From positions 434,001 to 498,000 of the forward strand of contig NZ_AUFB01000001.1 in NCBI RefSeq assembly GCF_000426285.1: a stretch of 64,000 nt of DNA, given 5' to 3'. Shown here in pieces: positions 24,293-33,211 of this stretch (positions are counted from its first letter, which is position 1; each line of letters opens with the position of its first letter). This DNA comes from Rhizobium leucaenae USDA 9039. Lineage in GTDB: Bacteria; Pseudomonadota; Alphaproteobacteria; Rhizobiales; Rhizobiaceae. The notes beneath the pieces are model-generated. The model searched no databases. It was given only the letters and a program-made list of their open reading frames with translations, and was not told where the DNA came from. A program made the translations under genes and the position numbers.

Positions 24293-25324
24293 TCACGCTC
24301 CGAGCGGTAGTTCCGTTGAGTCTTCGATCGCTATGCGCCGATGGTTTGCGCGCTGAACGACCGGCTTTTCGGCAAGCGTGTGGCTGAACCAGGCGATCGT
24401 ATGCGCCAGTCCTTCGGCCAGGGCAACTTTCGGTTCCCAATGCAGCAACTGCTTTGCCCGTGAAATGTCCGGGCGCCGGCGCTGCGGATCGTCCTGAGGC
24501 AGCGGCCTATGAACGATCGTCGAACGTGTCGGCACCATCGTCAGGACCATCTCCGCCAGTTCGGCAATGGTGAATTCGCCGGGATTGCCGAGATTGACCG
24601 GCAGGCCGGCATTCGGTTGGACATTCATCAGCCGTATCAAACCGTCGACGAGATCGGAGACGTAGCAGAAGGACCGCGTCTGCGCCCCATCGCCATAGAT
24701 CGTCAAAGGCTCGTTGCGCAGCGCCTGTACTATGAGATTGGAAACGATGCGTCCGTCATTGGGCTGCATGCGCGGACCGTAGGTATTGAAGATGCGGACG
24801 ACGCGCGCATCCACCTGCCCCGTGCGAAGGCTATCGAAGCAGAGCGTCTCGGCCGCTCGCTTTCCTTCGTCGTAGCAGGCGCGGGGTCCAATGCAATTGA
24901 CATGGCCCCAATAGTCTTCCCGCTGCGGGTGCTCCTCCGGGTCGCCGTAAACCTCGCTCGTGGACGCCTGCAAAAACGACGCGCCGTGACGCGCTGCGAG
25001 CCGCAGCAGATTGCCGGTGCCGGTAACGCTCGTCATCATGGTGTGGATCGGGTCCGCCTGGTAGAAGGGCGGCGATGCCGGGCAAGCCAGATTATAGATC
25101 TGAGCGATCGGTTGGCGAATATCCAGCTCATCGCAGATATCCTGCTCGATGAAGGTAAAATCCGGATTGTTTTGCAGCGCCAGGATATTGTCGGGCGAAC
25201 TCGTCAGGAAGCTGTCGACACAGATTACCTTGTCGCCACTGGCAAGCAGCGCATCGCAGAGATGCGAGCCGACAAATCCCGCACCACCGGCAACGAGAAT
25301 GTTTTTTTTGGTCCCATGCCGCAT
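24293..25324 (-). CDS. UDP-glucuronate decarboxylase-like (UDP-xylose synthase) SDR
   Basis: 343 residues, extended SDR. NAD-binding VAGGAGFVGSHLCDALL at the N-terminus, YNLACPASPPFYQADPIHT (the UXS fingerprint), catalytic YDEGK in GPRACYDEGKRAAETL, and RIFNTYGPRM. The family converts UDP-glucuronate to UDP-xylose through a keto intermediate. AAGGAG marks the ATG start. It supplies a sugar donor for the glycosyltransferases encoded upstream in the same operon. Confidence 0.85.
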   Translation of the reverse strand: MRHGTKKNILVAGGAGFVGSHLCDALLASGDKVICVDSFLTSSPDNILALQNNPDFTFIEQDICDELDIRQPIAQIYNLACPASPPFYQADPIHTMMTSVTGTGNLLRLAARHGASFLQASTSEVYGDPEEHPQREDYWGHVNCIGPRACYDEGKRAAETLCFDSLRTGQVDARVVRIFNTYGPRMQPNDGRIVSNLIVQALRNEPLTIYGDGAQTRSFCYVSDLVDGLIRLMNVQPNAGLPVNLGNPGEFTIAELAEMVLTMVPTRSTIVHRPLPQDDPQRRRPDISRAKQLLHWEPKVALAEGLAHTIAWFSHTLAEKPVVQRANHRRIAIEDSTELPLGA

Positions 25325-25344
25325 GCGATTTCTCCTTTGCACTG

Positions 25345-26451
25345 TTACGCTGAAATACCTTGGGCCGACTGATCGGCTCTCTGGCGGCTGGTGACGAGCG
25401 CCGAGACCAATTGCCTTGCCCGGGCGCGACCCGTGTGGCGATCATGCACGATCCGATAGGCGGCATCCGCCATCCGCTGCCGCTTTTCGGCCGGCAGGCA
25501 AATCAAGGCTTCGACAACCTCAGAAGCATCACGGGCGATGATGATGGCTTCGTCTTTCGCAAACAGCTCATCCAGGCCTCTCCAAAAATCGCTGATAATC
25601 GGAGTACGGCAGGCGGCGGCTTCGAAGAGGCGAACGCTCGGCGACCAGCCGGCTGCGGTCATCGCGGCACGCGTCAAATTGAGCGTGAATCGCTGTCGGC
25701 TGTAGAAGGAGGGGTGATCAGCCGGCGGAAGATGCTCGATGCGGGCGACATTGGCGGGCCATTCGATATGATCCGGATATTGCGGGCCTGCAACGACGAA
25801 ACGCATCATCGGCAATTGGCGCGCCGGCTCGATCAGCAATCTTTCGAGCATGGGCTGGCGGTCGGCACTATAGGTGCCGAGGTAACCGAGGTCCCATTCG
25901 AGGTCTTCGCCCGTATGTCTATATTGCTCCGCATCGACGGAGCAATAAAGGGCTGTGCCCTGCGACACGCCGTAGCGCGTTTCGAGCCGGTCGATCACCT
26001 GTCCGCCGGAGAAAGAGAAGTAGAGATCGAACAGCGGCATCTGGCGACGCGCGACATATTCCTCATCGTTTCGATCGAGCTTTGCGAGCGTCACCGGCGT
26101 GTCGATGTCATAAAAACATAAAAGACGGGGGCGCAGAGCGGCGACGGCATCGATGACCGCAACGCCCTGCGGCACGTAGGAGCCGATGATGACGGCATCG
26201 GCCGAGGCCAGGCGGCGCCGGAAGCCCGCAATGAGCTCATCGACCGCATGATAATATGAAAGCTCGCAGAAACCCGGATCCAGCAGATCGCGCTCCGCCG
26301 CATACCAGGGAACATCGCGTTCGAGGAAGAGAACCTTATGGCCCTCAGCTTGCAAGCCTCTCAAAAGCGCGCGGAAGGTCGTAGCATGGCCATTGCCCCA
26401 GGAGGAAGACAGCGAAAGGCCGAGGACGACGATATCGAGGGGCCGGTTCAT
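25345..26451 (-). CDS. CgeB-family glycosyltransferase (1 of 3)
   Basis: 368 residues, GT-B-like fold of the CgeB (spore maturation/crust) family. The N-terminus LGLSLSSSWGNGHATTFRAL shares the pattern W-x-N-G-x-A-x3-R-x-L-L-R with its two neighbours, and the donor-binding half contains SPSVRLFEAAACRTPIISD with the usual E-A-x3-G/R-T-P-I-I-S-D motif. CgeB proteins are probable glycosyltransferases acting on small or surface glycans. It overlaps the upstream CgeB gene by four bases. Confidence 0.85.
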   Translation of the reverse strand: MNRPLDIVVLGLSLSSSWGNGHATTFRALLRGLQAEGHKVLFLERDVPWYAAERDLLDPGFCELSYYHAVDELIAGFRRRLASADAVIIGSYVPQGVAVIDAVAALRPRLLCFYDIDTPVTLAKLDRNDEEYVARRQMPLFDLYFSFSGGQVIDRLETRYGVSQGTALYCSVDAEQYRHTGEDLEWDLGYLGTYSADRQPMLERLLIEPARQLPMMRFVVAGPQYPDHIEWPANVARIEHLPPADHPSFYSRQRFTLNLTRAAMTAAGWSPSVRLFEAAACRTPIISDFWRGLDELFAKDEAIIIARDASEVVEALICLPAEKRQRMADAAYRIVHDRHTGRARARQLVSALVTSRQRADQSAQGISA

Positions 26452-27536
26452 TCCGCCGCTTCCTTCCTGCCCGAGTGCGACCGGAACTGGCGGTCCACTT
26501 CGACGGCGCGATGCTGATAGGTATGTTCTCGAAGGACCCTTTGAAGCGCGCTCCTGCCGATGTCAGCCGCGCGCTCGACAGTCAGACCTGCGAGGATGTC
26601 TCGGACATCTTGCCCATCCCTGGCGACCAGGATCTCCTCGTCCGGCTTCAGGAAATGGTCGATGCCTTCCCAATGGTCCGTGATCAAACAAGCGCCGGCA
26701 CCGGCGGCCTCGAAGACGCGGGTAGCAGGCGAAAAACCGTTCTGGGCCATGCTCTCGCGGGAAATATTGAGGACGGCCTTCGGGGTCACATTGAAAGCAT
26801 TGTGATCCCTGGTCGAGACGTGACCGATATAGTTGACGTTCGGCGTCATCGGCTTGTCCTTCCATCCCGAGCCGCCCAGCAGAAAGCGAAGGTCGCTTGA
26901 GTTTGCGGCCGGTTCAAGAAAGAAGGTTTCGACCCGCGCTTCGCGATCGGGAAGCCGATTGCCGAGAAAGCCGAGATCCGCTTCTAAACGGCGATCCCTG
27001 GCAACGGGATGATGGGTTTCCGGATCGAGCGCGTTGTATATCGGTACACAACTTGCCGCTCCGACCGCGCGATAGGCCGCGACAACGGGATCGCCGCCGC
27101 CATAGGTCAGAACTAGGTCGAGATCGGCAAGCTCTGTCCGCAGCGGATGCTCGGATGATCCCTTCAGTTCGGCCAGCGTTGCCGGTGCATCGACGTCCCA
27201 GAATATTTTCAGCGCCCCGGGGCGGGCCGCCTTCATCACCTGCTGCAGGAGCAGGTCGTCCTCGAAGCCGACGCCGCTTGCCTTGACGACGATATCCGCC
27301 AGTGCTGCTTCGGCAGCGACGTTTTTCAGCGCGTCAACCGTGCCTTCATAGACGACCACATTGCACCATTCCGGCGGATCGATGTCGCGATTTTGCTGCC
27401 GCTGATAGACATCCGGCTCATAGAAGGTGATCTGATAACCTCGTTGCGCAAGGGCGCGCAGCAGGCCCCGATAATATGTTGCCGCACCGTTCCAATAGGC
27501 GGAGAGGAGGCTCGATCCATAGAAGGCGATCTTCAT
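26448..27536 (-). CDS. CgeB-family glycosyltransferase (2 of 3)
   Basis: 362 residues with the same plan: FYGSSLLSAYWNGAATYYRG at the start, a central Rossmann hinge (ADLGFLGNRLPDREAR) and the donor site FSPATRVFEAAGAGACLITD. Overlaps the genes on both sides by ATGA, so it is made in fixed proportion with its paralogs. Acceptor and donor are unknown. Confidence 0.85.
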   Translation of the reverse strand: MKIAFYGSSLLSAYWNGAATYYRGLLRALAQRGYQITFYEPDVYQRQQNRDIDPPEWCNVVVYEGTVDALKNVAAEAALADIVVKASGVGFEDDLLLQQVMKAARPGALKIFWDVDAPATLAELKGSSEHPLRTELADLDLVLTYGGGDPVVAAYRAVGAASCVPIYNALDPETHHPVARDRRLEADLGFLGNRLPDREARVETFFLEPAANSSDLRFLLGGSGWKDKPMTPNVNYIGHVSTRDHNAFNVTPKAVLNISRESMAQNGFSPATRVFEAAGAGACLITDHWEGIDHFLKPDEEILVARDGQDVRDILAGLTVERAADIGRSALQRVLREHTYQHRAVEVDRQFRSHSGRKEAAE

Positions 27537-28651
27537 TCCGCCACCTCCCTCTGACCGAGCACGCCATGCCGCTCGAGGATGCCGAACAGTTCATCGACGC
27601 GATGACGGCAGGTATGGCGCGTGCGAATCGTCTCCAATCCGCTGGCTGCGAGGTCCGACGCAAAGGATTGATCGGAAAGAACCTCGCGCAGCAAACGCGT
27701 CATTTCATTGCCATCCCGGGCAAAGCGGAAATCCTTTCCAGCCCGGAACAGGCCTTCGACGTCATTCCATGGCGCCGATATCAAAGGGATGCCGCAGGCG
27801 AGCGCCTCGAACATGCGGATGGTGGGTATGCCAGGCAGCGCCTCGACATACGGGCGTCTCGGAATATGCATGGTGACGCGATTTTCCGCGAAAGCGCGCG
27901 GCACCTCCGCATTGGCGATCCAGCCGCCGTAATTTATGCCGGCTTCTTGAAGAGCTTCCAGTGCCTGCACGGGATAGCGTACTCCGCGAACGGTCGTCAC
28001 AGTATTCGGTCCAAGGCGGCGGCTCGGATCGATCAAGAATGACGCGATCTCAGCGCTGCGCTCGCCGTCACCCCAATTGCCGATCCAGATCAGGTCGCCC
28101 TTCTTCTCGACATCGGGCATGGGCTTGAAGAGCGCATCGTCCGCAGCCTCGTGCCAGGTGAAGACATTGCGCCCCCACCCAGCCCGAAGATAACGCTCTC
28201 TCAGGGTTTCGCCGAAGGTCAGGACGATGTCGTAATCCTCGAGAGCAAGACCTGCTATATCTCCCCGCGCCGACACCGCGCGATGATGCGTATCGTGAAA
28301 GACGAGGGTAAACCTGCCGCCTTGCCGTCTTGCCTTGCCCAAGCGTGCAACCAGCGCCGGATCGGTCCATTCATGCACGACGACGACGTCGGCCGCGCCG
28401 ACCGCCGACTCGTGGTCGAAGCCGTCGTGATACGAGGTCGAATGCAGCCGTGGAAAGGCGCGGTGGAAAGCCACGATCGCGCCCTGCCCCTGGTCTCTCA
28501 ACAGATTGGCTCGGCTCCACGATCCCGCCGGTTCCAGCGCGACGGTATCATGGCCGCGCCTGATAAGATCGCGCATGATCCCACGCAGGAAATGTGCGTT
28601 GCCGTGATTCCAGTCGGACACGAGGGAATGGGTATAAAAAAGAAACTTCAT
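27533..28651 (-). CDS. CgeB-family glycosyltransferase (3 of 3)
   Basis: 372 residues, starting FLFYTHSLVSDWNHGNAHFL; donor site GIPTIRMFEALACGIPLISA. The frame stays open far upstream into the GT4 gene, but the ATG at the four-base overlap with that gene is the natural start. Three CgeB-type genes in a row, each clearly diverged, suggest sequential addition of sugars to one acceptor. Confidence 0.85.
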   Translation of the reverse strand: MKFLFYTHSLVSDWNHGNAHFLRGIMRDLIRRGHDTVALEPAGSWSRANLLRDQGQGAIVAFHRAFPRLHSTSYHDGFDHESAVGAADVVVVHEWTDPALVARLGKARRQGGRFTLVFHDTHHRAVSARGDIAGLALEDYDIVLTFGETLRERYLRAGWGRNVFTWHEAADDALFKPMPDVEKKGDLIWIGNWGDGERSAEIASFLIDPSRRLGPNTVTTVRGVRYPVQALEALQEAGINYGGWIANAEVPRAFAENRVTMHIPRRPYVEALPGIPTIRMFEALACGIPLISAPWNDVEGLFRAGKDFRFARDGNEMTRLLREVLSDQSFASDLAASGLETIRTRHTCRHRVDELFGILERHGVLGQREVAE

Positions 28652-29814
28652 AGCTTGCCCCTTTGCCGCAGGCCGCAGGCACGCTGCATGGCACGCGCAT
28701 AGACATTCAGAAGCGACAGGCATTGGGCGTCGGCGGAAAAGTCGCGCGAGCGCCGCTGTGCAAGGCCGCCAAGGGCAGTTCGCATCGCGGCATCGTCCAT
28801 GAGCCTGTTGATCGCATCCGCAAAGGATTGCGGATTGTGCGGATCGGCAAAAAGCGCCGCGCCGTTCCAAAGCTCGCGGTAGGTCGGAATATCGGCCAGG
28901 ACCAGCGCGGCGCCGGCGCGCGCTCCTTCGAGGGCGGCAAGGCCGAACGGTTCGTAAACGGAGGGAGAGACCACGATCGCGGCTTTTGCCATGAGCGTCA
29001 TTATCTCCTGATGCGGCAGCTCGCCGAGGCAAGTCGCATTGCGGAGGGCGATGTGCTGGCCGGCGGGTCCTTCGGGCGGTCCCGCCATGAGCACGCGAGC
29101 GTGGCAAAGGCTCGCGGCTTGATCCAGAACGGCGCCGTTCTTGCCTTCGTCCCACCACCGGCCGGCAGCCAGAACGAACTCCTCTTTCGACACCGGCGGT
29201 GGTTCGAAACGGCAGGAATTGTAGACAATCTCGATATTGTCGATCGGCCCGTAGCTGCGGCGAAGCGCATCCGCATGGCTGCGGCTCGGTGCCATGACCG
29301 CATCGGCACGATCGAACCCAAGCCTGTTGCGGCGCTCCTGCCAGAGCCAACCGGCCGGAACATCGCTACCCCTGACAGTCTCGAACCAGGTAACGACGCA
29401 GGAATGCGAGACCACTACCACCGGCAAGTCGATATTCAATCCTGCCGCCTGGGAGGGCAAATTGAGATGGAGCAAGTCGATGGAATGCTCCGCCGCGAGC
29501 CCCGCCAGGAGATCGGGGATGACATCGAGCCGCTCTTCACTTTCCGTCGTCCAATCGAGCGGAACGTTAAGCCACGTCAAGGTTCCGGTCTCGCAGGCTT
29601 CCCGCGATTGCTCGGCGGATGGTGGCGGTCCGAGACCGGCAAAGACCGTCTGCACACCGCAATGTCTGAGACCCCCGGCGAGATCCATCGCATAGCGCCA
29701 GACTCCACCGACAGCGTCGAGTGTCATCAGAACGTTGCGCGGCCGGCTGACTTGAGTTTGAAAAGAAGCCGGCAGCGAAAGGCGATCCTGGTTCACTCCG
29801 AGCGCGCCGTTCAT
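28648..29814 (-). CDS. GT4-family glycosyltransferase
   Basis: 388 residues, GT-B fold. The C-terminal half has VVSPSVYEPFGLAALEGARA, the E-x7-E donor-binding motif of GT4 enzymes; the N-terminal half has LDAVGGVWRYAMDLAGGL, the acceptor-side glycine loop. GGAGG lies upstream of the ATG, which overlaps the epimerase stop by four bases. It probably adds one sugar of the same product as the CgeB enzymes. Confidence 0.88.
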   Translation of the reverse strand: MNGALGVNQDRLSLPASFQTQVSRPRNVLMTLDAVGGVWRYAMDLAGGLRHCGVQTVFAGLGPPPSAEQSREACETGTLTWLNVPLDWTTESEERLDVIPDLLAGLAAEHSIDLLHLNLPSQAAGLNIDLPVVVVSHSCVVTWFETVRGSDVPAGWLWQERRNRLGFDRADAVMAPSRSHADALRRSYGPIDNIEIVYNSCRFEPPPVSKEEFVLAAGRWWDEGKNGAVLDQAASLCHARVLMAGPPEGPAGQHIALRNATCLGELPHQEIMTLMAKAAIVVSPSVYEPFGLAALEGARAGAALVLADIPTYRELWNGAALFADPHNPQSFADAINRLMDDAAMRTALGGLAQRRSRDFSADAQCLSLLNVYARAMQRACGLRQRGKL

Positions 29815-30881
29815 GCCGTCACCCTCCTCGGCTGGCGAACCTGGGAAGCTGCGAAACGATTTTCGACCAGCCAATCATGCAGGTCGCGGATACCGTCGCG
29901 CCAGCTTATTTGAGGCCCCCATCCGACGGCGCTTTGCAGCGCTCGCGTATCGGCGACGAAATAAAGCTGGTCGCCGGCGCGCCAGTCGCCCTTTGCCGTG
30001 TCGACAGCACGGCCGGTCAATCGGTGGATCTCGTGCAGCGCCATGTTGATGCTGATTGCGTTTTGCGGACCGCCACCGAGATTGAAGGCCTTGCCTTTGA
30101 GGCTATCGATCGACCGCATGACGGCTCGATAGGCCGCGACGGCATCGTTCACGTGTAGAATGTCGCGGACCTGTTTTCCGTCGCCGTAGATCGAGATTTT
30201 GGTGCCTTGCAATACACAGGTGAGAAAATGAGCAACCCAGCCCTGATCCTCGGTGCCGAACTGCCGTGGGCCGTATATGCAACTCATTCGAAGCGCCGCT
30301 GTCGGCATGCCGTAGGACTTGGCATAGTCCAGGACATATTGGTCGGCGACCCCCTTCGAGCAGCCATAGGGTGTGCAGAAATCCAGTTTCCGGCTTTCGT
30401 CGAAGCCATGCGCACGCAGCCTCTCGTCGGCCGGAACGTACCGGTCATCGAGTTCCTGCATGGAGATGTCCTCGATATCGCCGTACACCTTGTTGGTGCT
30501 TGCAAAGACTAGCGGCGCGTTGCGTCCCGCCTTGCGCACAGCCTCCAGGACATTGATCGTTCCGCGCGCATTGGTTTCGAAATCATGGATCGGATGAACG
30601 AGGCTCGTTGTCACCGCTGTCTGAGCAGCAAGATGAAAAACCGCTTTCGCATCCGAAAAAACCGGCTCTATGGCACTGAGGTCGCGGATATCAGCGAGCA
30701 CGGGATGAACGCGCTCCCCATGATTGGTCTTGAGCCACCGGAGGTTCGCATCGACTCCGGGACGGCTGAGATTGTCGAGAATGACCACCTCTTCGCCATC
30801 CCTCAGGTAGCTGTCGGCGAGATTGCTGCCGATGAAGCCGCTGCCTCCGACGACAACAACGGGCGCGCTTCCCGGTCTCAT
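29811..30881 (-). CDS. NAD-dependent epimerase (CDP-paratose/tyvelose 2-epimerase-like)
   Basis: 356 residues, extended SDR. VVGGSGFIGSNLADSYL at the N-terminus, ASTNKVYGD, catalytic TPYGCSKG (Y-x3-K), and MSCIYGPRQFGTEDQGWVAH, the last being a hallmark of the CDP-tyvelose/paratose 2-epimerase group. The real substrate may be another nucleotide sugar. Second gene of the operon, coupled by overlaps to both neighbours. Confidence 0.8.
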   Translation of the reverse strand: MRPGSAPVVVVGGSGFIGSNLADSYLRDGEEVVILDNLSRPGVDANLRWLKTNHGERVHPVLADIRDLSAIEPVFSDAKAVFHLAAQTAVTTSLVHPIHDFETNARGTINVLEAVRKAGRNAPLVFASTNKVYGDIEDISMQELDDRYVPADERLRAHGFDESRKLDFCTPYGCSKGVADQYVLDYAKSYGMPTAALRMSCIYGPRQFGTEDQGWVAHFLTCVLQGTKISIYGDGKQVRDILHVNDAVAAYRAVMRSIDSLKGKAFNLGGGPQNAISINMALHEIHRLTGRAVDTAKGDWRAGDQLYFVADTRALQSAVGWGPQISWRDGIRDLHDWLVENRFAASQVRQPRRVTA

Positions 30882-31987
30882 GACATAAGCCCCCGCTCTT
30901 GAAGGTGCTTCGTCATCTCGGCGTTCCGGTCAACCGCACCGGTGGCGAGAACCCATTCGGCAAACGGAGCGAGCGAATTGTCGAGACGGTGCCGCGGTTC
31001 GAAGCCAAGCAGTTCCCGGGCCTTGGAAATATCGGCGAAACAATGCCGGATGTCGCCGGAACGCGCTTTGCCGGTGATGTCAGGCCTAATTTGGCCAAGA
31101 CCCATCGCCTCGGCCAGCAGCATGGCCACCTCGGATATCGTATAGGCCTGGCCGCTGCCGATATTGATGACATGGCCGGGAGCCCGAGGCTGTTCCAGTG
31201 CAAGGCGGAAGGCACGCGCGACGTCGCGCACATGCACGAAATCCCGGCGCTGCTCGCCATCCTCGAATATCATCGGCGGATGGCCGTTGGCGAGACGGGA
31301 GGCGAAATTCGCAAGTACGCCGGTATAGGGATTGGAGAGCGCCTGGCCAGCACCGAACACGTTGAAAAGCCGCAGTGCTACGGCCTCCACACCATAGGCC
31401 TCGCCGAAGATCAGGAACTGACGCTCCTGCGCGAATTTGGTGAGCGCGTATATCGATGCGAGATCGACCGGCTTTTCCTCATCGGTCGGAGCCCGAACAA
31501 GCGCCTCGCCGTCCGGACCAAGCGGGTCCCATTGTCCTTGCCTGATGCGCGCGCCATTGCGGCGTATGAAGCCGAAATGCTCTCCCGCACGCGATACGTA
31601 CATTCCTTCCCCATAGACGCTCATGGAGGAGGCAACGACGATACGTTTGACCGGAAGGCCGATCGTCGCTTCGAGGAGGACCGCGGTGCCGAGATCGTTG
31701 CTGCCCACATAGCGGGCGATCTCGTACATGGACTGTCCGACACCGACCTCTGCGGCGAGGTGAACGACGCCATCGATCTCCTCCAGCGCCTCCCGAACCG
31801 CGTGTTTGTCCCGCACATCACCACGGATAAGCTCTGCCGCACTGGAGAGATGAACCTCGCCGTCGCCGTGCACCTGATCGATCAACGCATCGAGGATGCG
31901 GACCTCATATCCATTTTCGAGAAGTTCTTCCGTAACATGACGGCCAATGAAGCCGCAACCACCAGTAACAAGAATACGTGACATCAT
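30878..31987 (-). CDS. NAD-dependent epimerase/dehydratase (dTDP-rhamnose 4-epimerase-like)
   Basis: 369 residues, extended SDR. TGGCGFIGRHVTEELLENGY binds NAD; the catalytic pair is in DLASIYALTKFAQE (Y-x3-K) and LFNVFGAGQALSNPYTG is typical of the WbiB-like epimerases. First gene of the eight-gene glycosylation operon. A stress-type promoter element lies 42 bases upstream. Two ATG codons in tandem leave the start open by one codon. Confidence 0.82.
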   Translation of the reverse strand: MMSRILVTGGCGFIGRHVTEELLENGYEVRILDALIDQVHGDGEVHLSSAAELIRGDVRDKHAVREALEEIDGVVHLAAEVGVGQSMYEIARYVGSNDLGTAVLLEATIGLPVKRIVVASSMSVYGEGMYVSRAGEHFGFIRRNGARIRQGQWDPLGPDGEALVRAPTDEEKPVDLASIYALTKFAQERQFLIFGEAYGVEAVALRLFNVFGAGQALSNPYTGVLANFASRLANGHPPMIFEDGEQRRDFVHVRDVARAFRLALEQPRAPGHVINIGSGQAYTISEVAMLLAEAMGLGQIRPDITGKARSGDIRHCFADISKARELLGFEPRHRLDNSLAPFAEWVLATGAVDRNAEMTKHLQERGLMS

Positions 31988-32028
31988 TCACCTGGAGCTG
32001 TGGGTTGGGGAGCTTTTGATCGCCTCCG

Positions 32029-32053
32029 AACCATGAGCCCTAAGGAATGTTCC
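32029..32053 (-). promoter_or_regulatory. Candidate sigma-EcfG promoter, glycosylation operon
   Basis: GGAAC-N16-GGTT on the minus strand, its -10 part 42 bases before the first gene of the eight-gene operon. Confidence 0.6.
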
Positions 32054-32135
32054 TCAAGCTATGACATCTTTATCTTCAATGACACCTGCCGGCTCCGCGG
32101 CGGAACCAGGGTTCTTCTTCATCAACAACTTCTCC

Positions 32136-32160
32136 GGAACAAGCCTGTTCCAGCAAAGTT
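32136..32160 (+). promoter_or_regulatory. Candidate sigma-EcfG promoter, dehydrogenase operon
   Basis: GGAAC-N16-AGTT on the plus strand, 62 bases before the medium-chain dehydrogenase start. Its first half also forms the short dyad GGAACA-AGCC-TGTTCC (32136-32151). With the element at 32029 it makes a divergent pair. Confidence 0.5.
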
Positions 32161-32221
32161 AGGCGAGCTTTGGGGACTGCCGGATGCGGCGCTCAACCGA
32201 CGACATCAGCAGGAGGATGCG

Positions 32222-33211
32222 ATGAACGTACTTACACCGGTGCAAACACAGACGATGAAGGCCGCCGTCGTCATTGGAGCCGGACGGCTGCGCGTAGAAG
32301 ACGTACCCCTTCCGCAACCTGGGCCGGGGCAGCTCCGCGTCAAGCTTGAAGGTTGCGGGGTCTGTGCATCCAATTTAACGCCATGGGCAGGTCCCGAATG
32401 GATGCGATTTCCCACGGAACCAGGAGGGCTCGGCCACGAAGGCTGGGGTGTGGTCGATGCCGTCGGAGAGAATGTTCAGAGCGTCGCCATCGGCGACCGC
32501 GTCGCGTCCCTCGGCCAGCACGCCTATGCCACCCATGATATCGCCGATGAAAATGCCGTCGTCCCTCTCCCCGCTGAATTCGACGGCAAACCCTTTCCTG
32601 GGGAACCGCTGGGTTGCGCCCTGAATATTTTCAAGCGCAGCGACATCGTTGCCGGGCAGACTGTCGCGATCGTCGGCATCGGCTTTCTTGGCGCTCTGCT
32701 GACGCAGCTCTGCGTGGCGGCTGGCGCGCGCGTCATCGCCCTTTCCCGCCGGCCATTTTCGCTCGACCTCGCAAGGCATTCGGGCGCGGGCGAGACCATT
32801 CCGTTGGATGATCACTGGCGGATCATCGAGCATGTTAAGCAGATCACGAACGGGCGCTTCTGCGACAGGGTCATCGAAGCTGTCGGAAAACAATGGCCGC
32901 TCGATCTGGCCGCCGAACTGACCCGTGAACGTGGCCGCCTCATCGTCGCCGGCTACCACCAGGATGGGCCGAGGCAAATCAATATGCAATTGTGGAACTG
33001 GCGCGGCCTCGATGTCGTCAACGCGCATGAGCGCGATCCCGCAATCTATATCCAAGGCATTCGCGATGCTGTCACCGCGATCCGCTCCGGCCGCCTCGAT
33101 CCATCGCCGCTTTATACTCACCGCTTCCCCTTAGTACGCCTCGATGATGCTCTGAACATGACGCGAGACCGCCCCGATGGTTTCGTCAAAGCCTTGATTG
33201 TCTATCCATGA
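32222..33211 (+). CDS. Zinc-binding medium-chain dehydrogenase
   Basis: 329 residues, MDR superfamily. GCGVCASNLTPW (catalytic zinc Cys) and GGLGHEGWGVV (zinc His-Glu) are in the N-terminal half, and VAIVGIGFLGALLTQL is the NAD(P) loop; the structural-zinc lobe with four Cys is missing. AGGAGG-like site before the ATG. It overlaps the following Gfo/Idh/MocA gene by four bases. Divergent from the glycosylation operon and probably part of the same pathway, oxidising or reducing a sugar-derived alcohol. Confidence 0.85.
   Translation: MNVLTPVQTQTMKAAVVIGAGRLRVEDVPLPQPGPGQLRVKLEGCGVCASNLTPWAGPEWMRFPTEPGGLGHEGWGVVDAVGENVQSVAIGDRVASLGQHAYATHDIADENAVVPLPAEFDGKPFPGEPLGCALNIFKRSDIVAGQTVAIVGIGFLGALLTQLCVAAGARVIALSRRPFSLDLARHSGAGETIPLDDHWRIIEHVKQITNGRFCDRVIEAVGKQWPLDLAAELTRERGRLIVAGYHQDGPRQINMQLWNWRGLDVVNAHERDPAIYIQGIRDAVTAIRSGRLDPSPLYTHRFPLVRLDDALNMTRDRPDGFVKALIVYP

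Noticed and set aside
28663..29913. 416-codon plus-strand frame opposite the GT4 gene
   Set aside because: Mirror of the GT4 gene, which has intact donor-binding motifs and overlaps its neighbours.
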